Shown here: one piece after another, positions 43,994 to 52,772 of the stretch
Numbering within the stretch: position 1 is the stretch's first letter
Layout of the letters: every line of letters begins with the position of its first letter
NCBI GenBank assembly: GCA_900770025.1
Contig: CAAGIW010000013.1
Coordinates: 62,001-126,000, forward strand
Length of the DNA stretch: 64,000 bases
Direction: 5' to 3'
From: an uncultured Prevotella sp.
Lineage (GTDB): Bacteria > Bacteroidota > Bacteroidia > Bacteroidales > Bacteroidaceae
The notes under the pieces: model-generated
Database searches by the model: none
What the model was told of the DNA's origin: nothing
The model's input: only the letters and a program-made list of their open reading frames with translations
Program-made: the position numbers and the translations under genes

Positions 43994-44620
43994 ATGGAAC
44001 ATTTGGCGAATTTGTTTTTCAGATCCATATTCGTTGACAATATGGTGTTTGCATTCTTCCTCGGAATGTGTTCATTCCTTGCTGTATCAAAGAATGTGAA
44101 GACGTCCTTGGGATTAGGTTTGGCTGTGACCTTTGTGCTGATCATCACCGTGCCTGTTGACTATCTGATGCAAACAAGGATATTGGGTCCCGACTGTTTG
44201 GTAGAGGGGGTGGACCTGTCTTATCTCAGTTTCATCCTGTTCATCGCCGTGATAGCCGGCATTGTGCAGTTGGTCGAGATGATAGTGGAACGATATTCCC
44301 CCTCGCTGTATGCTGCGTTGGGCATCTTCCTGCCGCTCATCGCCGTCAACTGTGCCATCATGGGTGCGTCGCTCTTCATGCAGCAGCGCATCAACCTGCC
44401 TTCCACCGATGCGCAGTATATAGGTTCTGCGATGGATGCCGTGGTATATGCCTTGGGCAGCGGCATCGGCTGGACGCTTGCCATCGTGGCAATGGGTGCC
44501 ATACGAGAGAAGATGCAGTACAGCGATGTGCCCAAGCCGTTGCAGGGATTGGGCATCACCTTCATCACCGTGGGCCTGATGGCTATGGCGATGATGTGCT
44601 TCTCGGGTCTCAAACTGTAG
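43994..44620 (+). CDS. nqrE: Na+-translocating NADH:quinone reductase subunit E
   Basis: A protein of 208 residues with six membrane helices and internal homology to NqrD in inverted topology. Typical stretches are SIFVDNMVFAFFLGMCSFLA, with one conserved Cys, and GIFLPLIAVNCAIMGASLF, with the second. These cysteines and those of NqrD coordinate the iron-sulfur centre in the membrane. nqrF follows after 38 nt. Confidence 0.97.
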   Translation: MEHLANLFFRSIFVDNMVFAFFLGMCSFLAVSKNVKTSLGLGLAVTFVLIITVPVDYLMQTRILGPDCLVEGVDLSYLSFILFIAVIAGIVQLVEMIVERYSPSLYAALGIFLPLIAVNCAIMGASLFMQQRINLPSTDAQYIGSAMDAVVYALGSGIGWTLAIVAMGAIREKMQYSDVPKPLQGLGITFITVGLMAMAMMCFSGLKL

Positions 44621-44658
44621 AAATCATACATTAACGACGAAAACAAACAAATACAGAC

Positions 44659-45924
44659 ATGATGATATTCGTATTGACCAACATAGGCGTGTTTCTGGCA
44701 ATCATACTGCTCTTGGTAGTGGTGCTGTTGGTGGCAAAGCGCTTCCTGTCGCCAGAAGGGGAGGTGGATATCGAGGTGAACGGAACCACCCATCTCAATG
44801 TGAAGCAGGGAGGCAACCTGATGGCCACCCTGAACGAAAACGGTATCTATCTTCCTTCGGCCTGCGGCGGCAAGGCATCTTGCGGACAGTGCAAGGTGCA
44901 GGTGCTCGAAGGGGGCGGCGAAATACTGGATTCCGAGAAGACGCATTTCACCCGAAAGGAAATCAAAGACCACTGGCGCTTGGGCTGTCAGTGCAAGGTG
45001 AAGGGTGACTTGAAGATACGTGTGCCCGAGAGCATACTGGGCGTGAAGGAATATGAGTGCACGGTGGTGTCCAACAAGAATGTGGCCACCTTCATCAAGG
45101 AGTTCAAAGTGCAGCTCCCTCCCGGGGCACACATGGACTTCCTGCCCGGTTCGTATGCGCAGATCAAGATACCCGCATTCTCCATCGACTACGACAAGGA
45201 TATAGACAAAAGTCTGATAGGCGATGAGTATCTGCCCGCTTGGCAGAAGTTTGGACTCTTCCCTTTGAAGTGTGTCAACACCGAGCCCACCATCAGAGCC
45301 TACTCCATGGCCAACTATCCTGCCGAGGGCGACGTGTTCATGCTAACGGTGCGCATTGCCACGCCGCCGTTCAAGAGCGACAGAAGCGGGTTCATGGAGG
45401 TCAACCCCGGCATAGCCTCTTCATACATCTTTACGCTGAAGCCTGGTGACAAGGTGATCATGAGCGGTCCGTTTGGCGACTTCCATCCGCATTTCGATTC
45501 CAAGAAAGAGATGATATGGGTGGGCGGAGGTGCCGGTATGGCTCCGCTCAGGGCGCAGATTATGCACATGACCAAGACGCTCCACACCACCGACCGTGAG
45601 ATGCACTACTTCTATGGAGCCAGAGCACTCAACGAGGTGTTCTATCTGCAAGACTTCCTGCAGTTGGAAAAGGAATATCCCAACTTCCATTTCCATTTAG
45701 CTTTAGACCGTCCCGACCCCGCAGCCGACAAGCAAGGGGTGAAATATACACCCGGCTTTGTGCATCAGGTGATGCTCGACACCTATCTGAAAGACCATGA
45801 AGCTCCCGAAGACATAGAGTACTATATGTGCGGTCCGGGGCCCATGTCGAAGGCTGTGGTCGCCATGCTCGACTCCTTGGGTGTTGACAGCGAGTCTATC
45901 ATGTACGACAACTTCGGAGGATAG
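44659..45924 (+). CDS. nqrF: Na+-translocating NADH:quinone reductase subunit F
   Basis: A protein of 421 residues, the electron input module. It has one N-terminal helix (3-25), a plant-type 2Fe-2S ferredoxin domain with Cys69, Cys75, Cys78 and Cys110 or 112 (CGGKASCGQC, GCQC), and a ferredoxin-reductase-like domain with FAD motif RAYSMANYP, NADH motif GGGAGMAPLRAQI and the end YMCGPGPM. It oxidises NADH at the cytoplasmic side and passes electrons to NqrDE and onward. It is the last gene of the operon. Confidence 0.98.
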   Translation: MMIFVLTNIGVFLAIILLLVVVLLVAKRFLSPEGEVDIEVNGTTHLNVKQGGNLMATLNENGIYLPSACGGKASCGQCKVQVLEGGGEILDSEKTHFTRKEIKDHWRLGCQCKVKGDLKIRVPESILGVKEYECTVVSNKNVATFIKEFKVQLPPGAHMDFLPGSYAQIKIPAFSIDYDKDIDKSLIGDEYLPAWQKFGLFPLKCVNTEPTIRAYSMANYPAEGDVFMLTVRIATPPFKSDRSGFMEVNPGIASSYIFTLKPGDKVIMSGPFGDFHPHFDSKKEMIWVGGGAGMAPLRAQIMHMTKTLHTTDREMHYFYGARALNEVFYLQDFLQLEKEYPNFHFHLALDRPDPAADKQGVKYTPGFVHQVMLDTYLKDHEAPEDIEYYMCGPGPMSKAVVAMLDSLGVDSESIMYDNFGG

Positions 45925-45944
45925 GAATAGAACAACCTCTTTAA

Positions 45945-46112
45945 TTGTGTTATAAGTAACTGATAATAAGATGATAACATGCTTTCTGAGATATATAGGA
46001 GGCTAATCGTTTTCTAAAATGGTGCGTTTTGCATTCTAAAACGGTGCGTTTTGCAATGTAAAATGGTGCGTTTTGCGATGCAAAATGGTGCGTTTTGCAA
46101 AACGGTGCGCAG
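45945..46112 (-). repeat. Composite dispersed repeat R4 (four-unit array, no hairpins)
   Basis: Reverse orientation. From the right it has the palindrome GTTTTGCAAAAC (46092-46103), then four 22-bp units at 46011-46098. In element orientation three cores are CGCACCA and one is CGCACCG. A shortened linker retains the TTATTATCAG and ACTTAT blocks seen in R1. The GGAATGCAAACAGC block, the GC hairpins and the right end are missing. It sits between nqrF and its terminator, so it is transcribed with the operon. Confidence 0.8.
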
Positions 46113-46129
46113 ACACTGATTTCACTACT

Positions 46130-46178
46130 CCGGCCTTTCGTTGTTGACAAGACGATGAAAGGCCGGATTGCTTTTGTG
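46130..46178 (+). terminator. Intrinsic terminator of the nqr operon
   Basis: CCGGCCTTTC (46130-46139) and GAAAGGCCGG (46157-46166) pair perfectly, followed by ATTGCTTTTGTG. It is about 205 nt after nqrF. Confidence 0.75.
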
Positions 46179-46195
46179 TTTTTATGTTCCTTTTC

Positions 46196-46227
46196 TTGGG
46201 TGGAATGATATTATTTTTGTAAATTTG
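46196..46227 (+). promoter_or_regulatory. Promoter of the yycJ-like gene
   Basis: TTG at 46196-46198, 21 nt, then TAAATTTG at 46220-46227. This is a good consensus match, 52 nt before the start codon. Confidence 0.7.
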
Positions 46228-46279
46228 CATAGAGTAATGTTGCCTCGGGCAACTGTTTAACCTTTGAAAAACGAAAGTA

Positions 46280-47077
46280 ATGTTGAAGTTTATATCCTTT
46301 GGGAGCGGTAGTAGCGGCAACTGCTGTTTGTTATATACCTCCACCGAAGGGTTGATGATAGACGCCGGAGTGGGCATCAGGCTCATCAAGAAGTATTTCA
46401 GAGAATACGGATTGAGCCTTCCGGTGGTCAGGCGGATTCTTGTAACCCATGACCATGCTGACCACATCAAGGCCGCAGGTTATCTGAGTGAGGAGTTGCA
46501 TGTGCCGGTGTATGCCACCAAGGCTGTTCATTCGGGAATAGACAGAAACTATTGTGTGCACAAAAAGGTGCCTTTGGCCTACAGGCAGTATATCGTTCCG
46601 GGTGAGACTTACGAGTTGGGCGACTTCCGGGTGACACCTTTTGCAGTGCCGCACGACAGTACGGAGAACGTGGGATATTATGTGCAGGTGGAAGATACTG
46701 CATTTTGCATAATCACCGATGCCGGCTGTATAACAGAAGAGGCGAGAGAGTTCATAGGCAAGACGGAATACTTGGTGATAGAATCCAACCATGACAAGGA
46801 GATGCTGCGCAGCGGAAGATACCCGGCACGCCTGAAAGAACGCATATCCGGAGGGTGTGGGCATCTGAGCAATCATGACTGCGCCAAGGCTGTGACGGAG
46901 AACAGAAGCGAGAAGTTGAAGAAGATATGGCTCTGCCATTTGAGTGAGGAGAACAACCATCCGGACTTGGCACTGAAGACGATGGAACTGTCGCTGAAAC
47001 AATCGGCAGAGGGGCCTATCCCCGAGGTGTATGTGCTGAAAAGGAAAGTGCCCACGGGCGTGTTTGAACTGAGATAG
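46280..47077 (+). CDS. MBL-fold metallo-hydrolase, YycJ/WalJ family
   Basis: A protein of 265 residues. It opens FISFGSGSSGNCCLLY, typical of the YycJ group. The zinc motif HxHxDH is THDHADH, and later ligands are in VPHDSTENVGY, ITDAGC and SNHDKEML. The family comprises small metallo-beta-lactamase-fold nucleases; WalJ in Firmicutes is linked to cell-wall and DNA replication control, but it has no WalRK context here. The helicase gene follows 12 nt downstream, so the pair may be cotranscribed. Confidence 0.9.
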   Translation: MLKFISFGSGSSGNCCLLYTSTEGLMIDAGVGIRLIKKYFREYGLSLPVVRRILVTHDHADHIKAAGYLSEELHVPVYATKAVHSGIDRNYCVHKKVPLAYRQYIVPGETYELGDFRVTPFAVPHDSTENVGYYVQVEDTAFCIITDAGCITEEAREFIGKTEYLVIESNHDKEMLRSGRYPARLKERISGGCGHLSNHDCAKAVTENRSEKLKKIWLCHLSEENNHPDLALKTMELSLKQSAEGPIPEVYVLKRKVPTGVFELR

Positions 47078-47089
47078 AACGCTGAATTG

Positions 47090-48409
47090 ATGATAACGGC
47101 TGAACAATTGAAAACACGTATGGGTGTGGAAACGCTGACGCCCATGCAGACGGAAACAGGCGAAGCTATGCAGAGCGGTACTGCCAATGTAGTGGTGTTG
47201 TCGCCTACAGGTTCCGGCAAGACGCTGGCATATCTGCTGCCGATAGTGCAGGGCATTGACGCAGCAGAGGATGAGGTGCAGGCCGTGGTGGTGCTGCCCA
47301 CGAGGGAACTGGCGATACAGTCATGGCAGGTGCTTGCGGCATTAGACAGGCAAGTGCGCTCGCAGTGCTGCTACGGTGGGCGACCGGCTATGGATGAACA
47401 CCGTGAGATGATGAAAAAAAAGCCTCAGGTGATATTCGGAACCCCGGGGCGCCTGAATGACCATATCGCAAAAGGCAATTTCTCGGTGTATCACGTCAGA
47501 CGACTTGTGGTAGATGAATACGACAAGTGTTTGGATATGGGCTTCAGAGAAGAACTGTCGGCACTTGTGAAAAGCTTGCCTGGAGTGAGGCAGAAAGTGC
47601 TGCTCTCTGCCACCGAGACCCAAGAGATTCCATACCTGTTTGGCAACAAACCCTACCGCACCGTCAACTATTCCCAATCAATATATATAAAAGAACGCGT
47701 ACATATATATAAAGTGCGCAGCGAGGAGAAAGACAAACTCGGACTGCTGAAGAAGCTGCTGTGCACGTTTGGCAATGAAAGTTGCATCGTGTTCCTGAAT
47801 TATCGCGACAGTGTGACAAGGGTGTCTTCCTTCCTTACGGACGAAGGCTTCTCGGTGGTGTCCTATCATGGAGGCATGGAACAAGAGGAGCGGGAGAGGG
47901 CCTTTGCCGCTTTCAGAAACTATTCTGCCTCTGTGCTGGTGGCCACAGACATCGCCTCCCGTGGCATCGACATTCCAGATGTGAAATATATCGTGCATTA
48001 TCATCTGCCAGCAGACGAGGTGGCCTATACCCATAGGGTGGGTCGCACGGCAAGATGGGAACGCAAGGGAGACACGTTCTTCCTGTTGGGACCGGAGGAA
48101 ACGATTCCCGATTTCGTGACAACGGAAGTCGAAGACCTTGCATTGCCCGAGAAGGTGCCTGCACCAGTGGCCCCCAAGATGGCCACCCTGTATATAGGAA
48201 AAGGCAAACAAGACAAGATAAGCAAGGGAGACATAGTGGGCTTTCTGTGCAAGGTGGGTGGACTGAACAGTGGCGATATAGGTGCCATAGACATCAAGGA
48301 GAGATACTGCTATGTGGCGGTGGCTTACAAGAAGCACAAGAGTGTGATACAGGCTGCCAATGGAGAGAAGATAAAAAACAAGAAGACAGTGGTTGAAATT
48401 GTCAAATAG
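47090..48409 (+). CDS. DEAD-box-type RNA helicase with DbpA-like C-terminal domain
   Basis: A protein of 439 residues from ATG 47090 (a TTG one codon upstream is in frame). Motifs in order: Q-like TPMQ (17-20), I SPTGSGKT (38-45), Ia PTRELA (70-75), Ib TPGR, II DEYD (142-145) in place of DEAD, III SAT (173-175), V ATDIASRGID, VI HRVGRTAR. The C-terminal ~75 residues (KISKGDIVGFLCKVGGL, IDIKERYCYVAV) match the DbpA RNA-binding domain, which in E. coli directs the helicase to 23S rRNA. A ribosome-assembly role is therefore likely. Confidence 0.9.
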   Translation: MITAEQLKTRMGVETLTPMQTETGEAMQSGTANVVVLSPTGSGKTLAYLLPIVQGIDAAEDEVQAVVVLPTRELAIQSWQVLAALDRQVRSQCCYGGRPAMDEHREMMKKKPQVIFGTPGRLNDHIAKGNFSVYHVRRLVVDEYDKCLDMGFREELSALVKSLPGVRQKVLLSATETQEIPYLFGNKPYRTVNYSQSIYIKERVHIYKVRSEEKDKLGLLKKLLCTFGNESCIVFLNYRDSVTRVSSFLTDEGFSVVSYHGGMEQEERERAFAAFRNYSASVLVATDIASRGIDIPDVKYIVHYHLPADEVAYTHRVGRTARWERKGDTFFLLGPEETIPDFVTTEVEDLALPEKVPAPVAPKMATLYIGKGKQDKISKGDIVGFLCKVGGLNSGDIGAIDIKERYCYVAVAYKKHKSVIQAANGEKIKNKKTVVEIVK

Positions 48410-48448
48410 ACAAAAAAAACGGCGTTTTGCTATGTTTGTGCTAAAAAA

Positions 48449-48480
48449 TTTGGCTAATCAAAAATAAAACTGTAACTTCG
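48449..48480 (+). promoter_or_regulatory. Probable serC promoter
   Basis: TTTG at 48449-48452, 20 nt, then TAACTTCG at 48473-48480, one base off the TAnnTTTG consensus. The leader would be about 100 nt. Confidence 0.5.
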
Positions 48481-48585
48481 CAGACGTTTTTTTATCACAT
48501 TGGAGAATATACTGAAATTGAGAAATAATTGAAATATTAACCGTGGCGTGGAGTGGAATGCAATACGCCCTAAAAAGACAATCAA

Positions 48586-49653
48586 ATGAAGAAGTACAAC
48601 TTTAATGCAGGTCCGTCAATGCTTCCTCGGGAAGTGATTGAAAACACAGCAAAACAGTGTTTAGACTTCAATGGTTCGGGACTCTCGCTGATGGAAATCA
48701 GTCACCGTGCCAAGGATTTTCAACCCGTTGTAGATGAGGCTGTCGCTCTTATCAAAGAGTTGCTCCAAGTGCCGGAAGGCTATTCCGTGGTGTTCCTGGG
48801 CGGTGGTGCGTCGTTGGAATTCTGCATGATACCCTATAACTTCCTTATCAAGAAAGCAGCCTATCTGAACACTGGTACATGGGCAAAGAAGGCCATGAAA
48901 GAGGCAAAACTGTTTGGCGAAGTGGTGGAAGTGGCCTCTTCGGCAGATGCCAATTATACCTTTATTCCCAAAGGATGGACATGCCCTACAGATGTGGATT
49001 ACCTGCACATCACCACCAACAACACTATCTATGGCACGGAAATCAGGGAAGATATGGACGTGCCTGTAAGGCTGATTGCCGACATGTCGTCGGATATCTT
49101 CAGCCGTCCTATCGACGTGAAGAAGTATGACTGCATCTATGCCGGTGCACAAAAGAACTTAGCTATGGCTGGTGTGACACTGGTAATCCTGAAAGACGAC
49201 TGCCTTGGTAAGGCTCCTCGTACCATCCCCACGATGCTCGACTATCGTACCCATGTGGAGAAAGGCTCCATGTTCAACACTCCTCCTGTGGTACCCATCT
49301 ATTCTGCATTGGAAACATTGCGCTGGATAAAGAAGAACGGCGGTGTGGAGGCAATGGATAAGTTGGCTCTGCAGAGGGCAGAAATCCTCTATTCGGAGAT
49401 TGACAGGAACAAACTGTTCAGAGGAACTGTGAAGGAGGAGGACCGCTCTGTTATGAACATCTGCTTCGTGATGAACGATGAGTATGCCGAATTGGAGAAG
49501 CCGTTCTTTGAGTTTGCTACCTCAAAGGGAATGGTGGGCATCAAGGGTCACCGTTCTGTGGGCGGATTCAGAGCCAGTTGCTATAATGCACAGACCATCG
49601 AGGGCGTGAACGCACTGGTGGCATGTATGCAGGAATTTGAAAAGAATCATTGA
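48586..49653 (+). CDS. serC: Phosphoserine aminotransferase
   Basis: A protein of 355 residues, class V PLP aminotransferase. The N-terminus NFNAGPSMLPREVIE and the stretch FLGGGASLEFCM are SerC hallmarks. Lys190 in YAGAQKNLA forms the Schiff base with PLP, and the C-terminal GHRSVGGFRASCYNA binds the phosphate of the substrate. It converts 3-phosphohydroxypyruvate and glutamate to phosphoserine and 2-oxoglutarate. serA follows after a 267-bp gap that contains a hairpin and repeat copy B. Confidence 0.97.
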   Translation: MKKYNFNAGPSMLPREVIENTAKQCLDFNGSGLSLMEISHRAKDFQPVVDEAVALIKELLQVPEGYSVVFLGGGASLEFCMIPYNFLIKKAAYLNTGTWAKKAMKEAKLFGEVVEVASSADANYTFIPKGWTCPTDVDYLHITTNNTIYGTEIREDMDVPVRLIADMSSDIFSRPIDVKKYDCIYAGAQKNLAMAGVTLVILKDDCLGKAPRTIPTMLDYRTHVEKGSMFNTPPVVPIYSALETLRWIKKNGGVEAMDKLALQRAEILYSEIDRNKLFRGTVKEEDRSVMNICFVMNDEYAELEKPFFEFATSKGMVGIKGHRSVGGFRASCYNAQTIEGVNALVACMQEFEKNH

Positions 49654-49722
49654 TGGATAGGGGAGATCTATTAGAAACAGAAAAGTGATTTCCCTCCGTC
49701 TATTTTGTGAATAAAGCTCTTT

Positions 49723-49777
49723 TGCGGTGGCAAAAAATATGCAGGTGTTTTGATGCTTGGCTGTTTTTGTCACCGCA
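49723..49777 (+). other. Inverted repeat between serC and serA
   Basis: TGCGGTGGCAAAAA (49723-49736) pairs along its full length with 49764-49777 as RNA (one G:U) around a 27-nt loop. There is no T tract beyond the arm, so it is a weak terminator candidate. Confidence 0.4.
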
Positions 49778-49799
49778 TTGTGCATGGAATGATGAACGT

Positions 49800-49879
49800 T
49801 TTCGTTAAGCCAGATGAGCAGAAGCAAGCCCGCTTGCGCTCTGCCATGGCGAGAAAAGGTCGGATAAAATCCAAGGTTT
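49800..49879 (-). repeat. 80-bp dispersed repeat, copy B
   Basis: The second copy of the repeat at 9005-9084, same orientation. Its internal hairpin GCAAGC/GCTTGC is longer than in copy A. It ends about 40 nt upstream of serA and has no flanking terminal inverted repeat like that around copy A. Confidence 0.6.
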
Positions 49880-49920
49880 TACCTCTACAATAATCAGAGA
49901 ACATAAATAAACAAGAAAAC

Positions 49921-50838
49921 ATGAAAGTATTAGTAGCTACAGAAAAACCCTTTGCAGCGGCAGCTGTGAAGGGCATAAAGGAAGAGATAGAGAAAGCAGG
50001 CAACGAACTTGTGCTGTTGGAAAAATATACAGAGAAGAGTGAACTGCTTGCCGCTGTGAAGGATGTGGATGCAATGATCGTCCGTTCAGACAAGGTGGAT
50101 GCAGAGGTATTGGATGCAGCCAAGTCTCTCAAAATAGTGGTTCGTGCCGGTGCAGGCTATGACAACATAGACCTGGAAGCAGCCACTGCGCATCAGGTGG
50201 TGGCAGAGAATACTCCCGGACAGAACTCCAATGCCGTGGCAGAACTGGTGTTTGGTCTGCTCGTATTTGCCGTGCGCAATTTCTACAACGGCAAGGCTGG
50301 AACGGAACTGAAGGACAAAAAACTCGGAATCCTTGCGTTTGGCAATGTGGGCAGAAACGTGGCACGCATCGCAGCTGGTTTCGGCATGGAGGTATATGCC
50401 TACGACGCATATTGCCCGAAGGAGGTTATAGAAAGTGCCGGAGTGAAGGCTGTGGACAATCAGGAACAGCTTTTCGAGAAGTGTGATGTGGTGTCTCTCC
50501 ATATTCCTGCAACAGCAGAAACAGTGAACAGCATCAACTATGCACTGGTGTCGAAGATGCCAAAGAACGGTGTTTTGGTGAATACGGCACGCAAGGAGGT
50601 GATCAACGAAGCTGAGTTGCTCAAATTGATGGAAGAACGTGCAGACTTGAAGTTCGTAACCGACATCAAGCCAGACAAGTCGGATGAGTTTGCAGCCTTC
50701 GAGGGCCGCTACTTCACCACCCCCAAGAAGATGGGTGCCCAGACCGCAGAGGCGAATACCAATGCAGGCATAGCAGCAGCCAAGCAGATAAACGCTTATT
50801 TCGCTACAGGAGACACGAAGTTTAAAGTGAACAAATAA
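49921..50838 (+). CDS. serA: D-3-phosphoglycerate dehydrogenase, short type without ACT domain
   Basis: A protein of 305 residues, D-2-hydroxyacid dehydrogenase fold. The NAD-binding stretch is LGILAFGNVGRNVARIA (136-151), with Ala where the first Gly of GxGxxG usually stands, and the acidic residue is in VYAYDAY (Asp162). The catalytic Arg is probably Arg224 in VNTARKEV. The usual catalytic His before the GAST-like turn is replaced by Lys (TPKKMGAQT, 267-275), as described for the Entamoeba/Bacteroides type of phosphoglycerate dehydrogenase. It makes 3-phosphohydroxypyruvate for SerC. It forms an operon with the DUF1015 gene, 13 nt downstream. Confidence 0.93.
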   Translation: MKVLVATEKPFAAAAVKGIKEEIEKAGNELVLLEKYTEKSELLAAVKDVDAMIVRSDKVDAEVLDAAKSLKIVVRAGAGYDNIDLEAATAHQVVAENTPGQNSNAVAELVFGLLVFAVRNFYNGKAGTELKDKKLGILAFGNVGRNVARIAAGFGMEVYAYDAYCPKEVIESAGVKAVDNQEQLFEKCDVVSLHIPATAETVNSINYALVSKMPKNGVLVNTARKEVINEAELLKLMEERADLKFVTDIKPDKSDEFAAFEGRYFTTPKKMGAQTAEANTNAGIAAAKQINAYFATGDTKFKVNK

Positions 50839-50851
50839 AAAGGTCAGCTGT

Positions 50852-52099
50852 ATGGCAATCGTAAAACCATTTAAAGGCATACGCCCTCCCAAGGAACTGG
50901 TGGAGAAAGTGGAGTCACGGCCTTACGACGTGTTGGACTCTGAGGAGGCCCGACAGGAAGCCGGTGACAACGAGATGAGTCTGTATCACATCATCAAACC
51001 GGAAATTGACTTTGAACCGGGAACGAGTGAATATGCCCCGGAGGTGTATGAAAAAGCCGCCGAGAACTTCAAGAAGTTTCAGGATAAAGGCTGGTTAGTG
51101 CAGGACGACAAGGAAATGTACTACATCTATGCGCAGACCATGAATGGGAAAACACAGTATGGTCTGGTGGTTGGTGCCTATGTGGACGACTACATGAACG
51201 GTGTAATCAAGAAGCATGAACTGACCCGAAGGGATAAGGAAGAAGACCGCATGAAGCATGTGAGGGTGAATAATGCCAACATTGAGCCGGTGTTCTTCGC
51301 ATATCCTGACAATGAAGTGCTTGACGAACTGATTCGGAGATATGCTGCACAGCAGCCGGAATATGATTTCATCGCCCCTATAGACGGGTTCCGTCATCAG
51401 TTCTGGATGATCTCTGACGACAAGGACATAGCCACCATTACAGAGGCCTTCAAGAAGATGCCCACATTGTATATCGCAGATGGGCATCACCGTTCTGCCG
51501 CTGCCGCCTTGGTGGGTGCAGAAAAGGCAAAGCAGAACCCGAATCACACGGGCACAGAAGAGTATAACTACTTTATGGCGGTGTGCTTCCAAGCTTCGCA
51601 ACTCACCATTCTTGACTACAACAGGGTGGTCAAGGATTTGAACGGATTGAGTTCCGAAGAGTTCCTGAAAGCATTGGAGAAGAACTTTGAGGTGTGCTGC
51701 AAGGGCACAGATGTGTATAAACCACAACACCTGCATGAGTTCTCCTTATATCTTGATGGACAGTGGTATAGTCTGGTGGCCAAGGAGCATACATACGCCA
51801 ACGCAGATTCCATCGGTGTGTTGGATGTGGATATTTCAAGCCGTCTGATTTTGGATGAGATTTTGGACATCAAGGATCTCAGAAGCAGCAAGCGGATTGA
51901 CTTTGTTGGAGGTCTGAGGGGACTGAACGAGTTGAAGCAGAGAGTGGACAGTGGCGAAATGCGCTGTGCACTGGCCCTTTATCCCGTGTCAATGCAGCAG
52001 ATTATGGACATCGCTGACAGCGGTAAGATAATGCCGCCAAAGGCAACTTGGTTTGAACCGAAACTGAGAAGTGGTTTGATTATACACAAACTTGACTGA
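50852..52099 (+). CDS. DUF1015 family protein of the serine operon
   Basis: A protein of 415 residues, cytoplasmic. It starts VKPFKGIRPPKELVEKVESR with the typical RPYDVLDSEEA; a central motif is YIADGHHRSAAA, and the C-terminal GGLRGLNEL and PPKATWFEPKLRSGLI are also conserved-looking. DUF1015 proteins have no settled function, but they are repeatedly encoded next to serA and serC in Bacteroidota. The DGHHR box resembles motifs of ParB-fold proteins, some of which are free-serine kinases (SerK, SbnI), so a role in serine phosphorylation or dephosphorylation is an inference only. Confidence 0.85.
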   Translation: MAIVKPFKGIRPPKELVEKVESRPYDVLDSEEARQEAGDNEMSLYHIIKPEIDFEPGTSEYAPEVYEKAAENFKKFQDKGWLVQDDKEMYYIYAQTMNGKTQYGLVVGAYVDDYMNGVIKKHELTRRDKEEDRMKHVRVNNANIEPVFFAYPDNEVLDELIRRYAAQQPEYDFIAPIDGFRHQFWMISDDKDIATITEAFKKMPTLYIADGHHRSAAAALVGAEKAKQNPNHTGTEEYNYFMAVCFQASQLTILDYNRVVKDLNGLSSEEFLKALEKNFEVCCKGTDVYKPQHLHEFSLYLDGQWYSLVAKEHTYANADSIGVLDVDISSRLILDEILDIKDLRSSKRIDFVGGLRGLNELKQRVDSGEMRCALALYPVSMQQIMDIADSGKIMPPKATWFEPKLRSGLIIHKLD

Positions 52100-52122
52100 C
52101 TTGCACATTGTCATATATAGTG

Positions 52123-52710
52123 ATGATTGATGTATATAAGACCATAACGGACGAGATAGGCGAGGGATTTTATAGCGAGAAGCGAAGCAGGTTCCTCGCC
52201 TTCTCTCATCATGTCACATCGAAAGAAGAGGTAAAGGAAATTACTGACCAATACAAAAAGAAGTTCTATGATGCCCGTCACGTGTGCTGGGCGTATGTGT
52301 TGGGCCCTGAACGCACGGACTACAGATGCAACGACGATGGAGAACCCAGCAGTACAGCGGGGAAACCCATCTTAGGGCAGATAAACAGCAATGAGTTGAC
52401 GGATATCCTTATCGTGGTGGTCAGGTATTATGGTGGGATAAACCTTGGAACAAGCGGGTTGATTGTTGCATACAAGGCGGCTGCAATGGATGCAATCGGC
52501 CATTCAACCATCGAGGAAAGGATAGTTGAACAGCAGGTGAATTTCGAGTTCCCGTATGTGATGATGAACAGCGTGATGAGAATTATCAAGGAAATGCAAC
52601 CGAGAATAGTGAAGCAGACCTTTGATAATACCTGTAACATCACACTGGCCATCAAAAAGAGTGAAGCGGAATTGCTGAAAAAGAAATTGGAGCATCTTGC
52701 TTTTGAATGA
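52123..52710 (+). CDS. YigZ/IMPACT family protein
   Basis: A protein of 195 residues. The UPF0029 domain has the typical run KRSRFLAF, DARHVCWAYVLG, DDGEPSSTAGKPIL and VVVRYYGGINLGTSGL, followed by a smaller C-terminal domain. The molecular role in bacteria is unclear; the eukaryotic IMPACT relative regulates GCN2. ATG 52123 is chosen; an in-frame TTG at 52108 lies between it and the preceding stop. It follows the DUF1015 gene closely (23 nt), so it is likely in the serA operon. Confidence 0.92.
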   Translation: MIDVYKTITDEIGEGFYSEKRSRFLAFSHHVTSKEEVKEITDQYKKKFYDARHVCWAYVLGPERTDYRCNDDGEPSSTAGKPILGQINSNELTDILIVVVRYYGGINLGTSGLIVAYKAAAMDAIGHSTIEERIVEQQVNFEFPYVMMNSVMRIIKEMQPRIVKQTFDNTCNITLAIKKSEAELLKKKLEHLAFE

Positions 52711-52772
52711 AGTGATGGACGGAGGAAGAATTGGCGGAAAGGACTGTTTGTTTATAGATAGAATCAAGGCTT

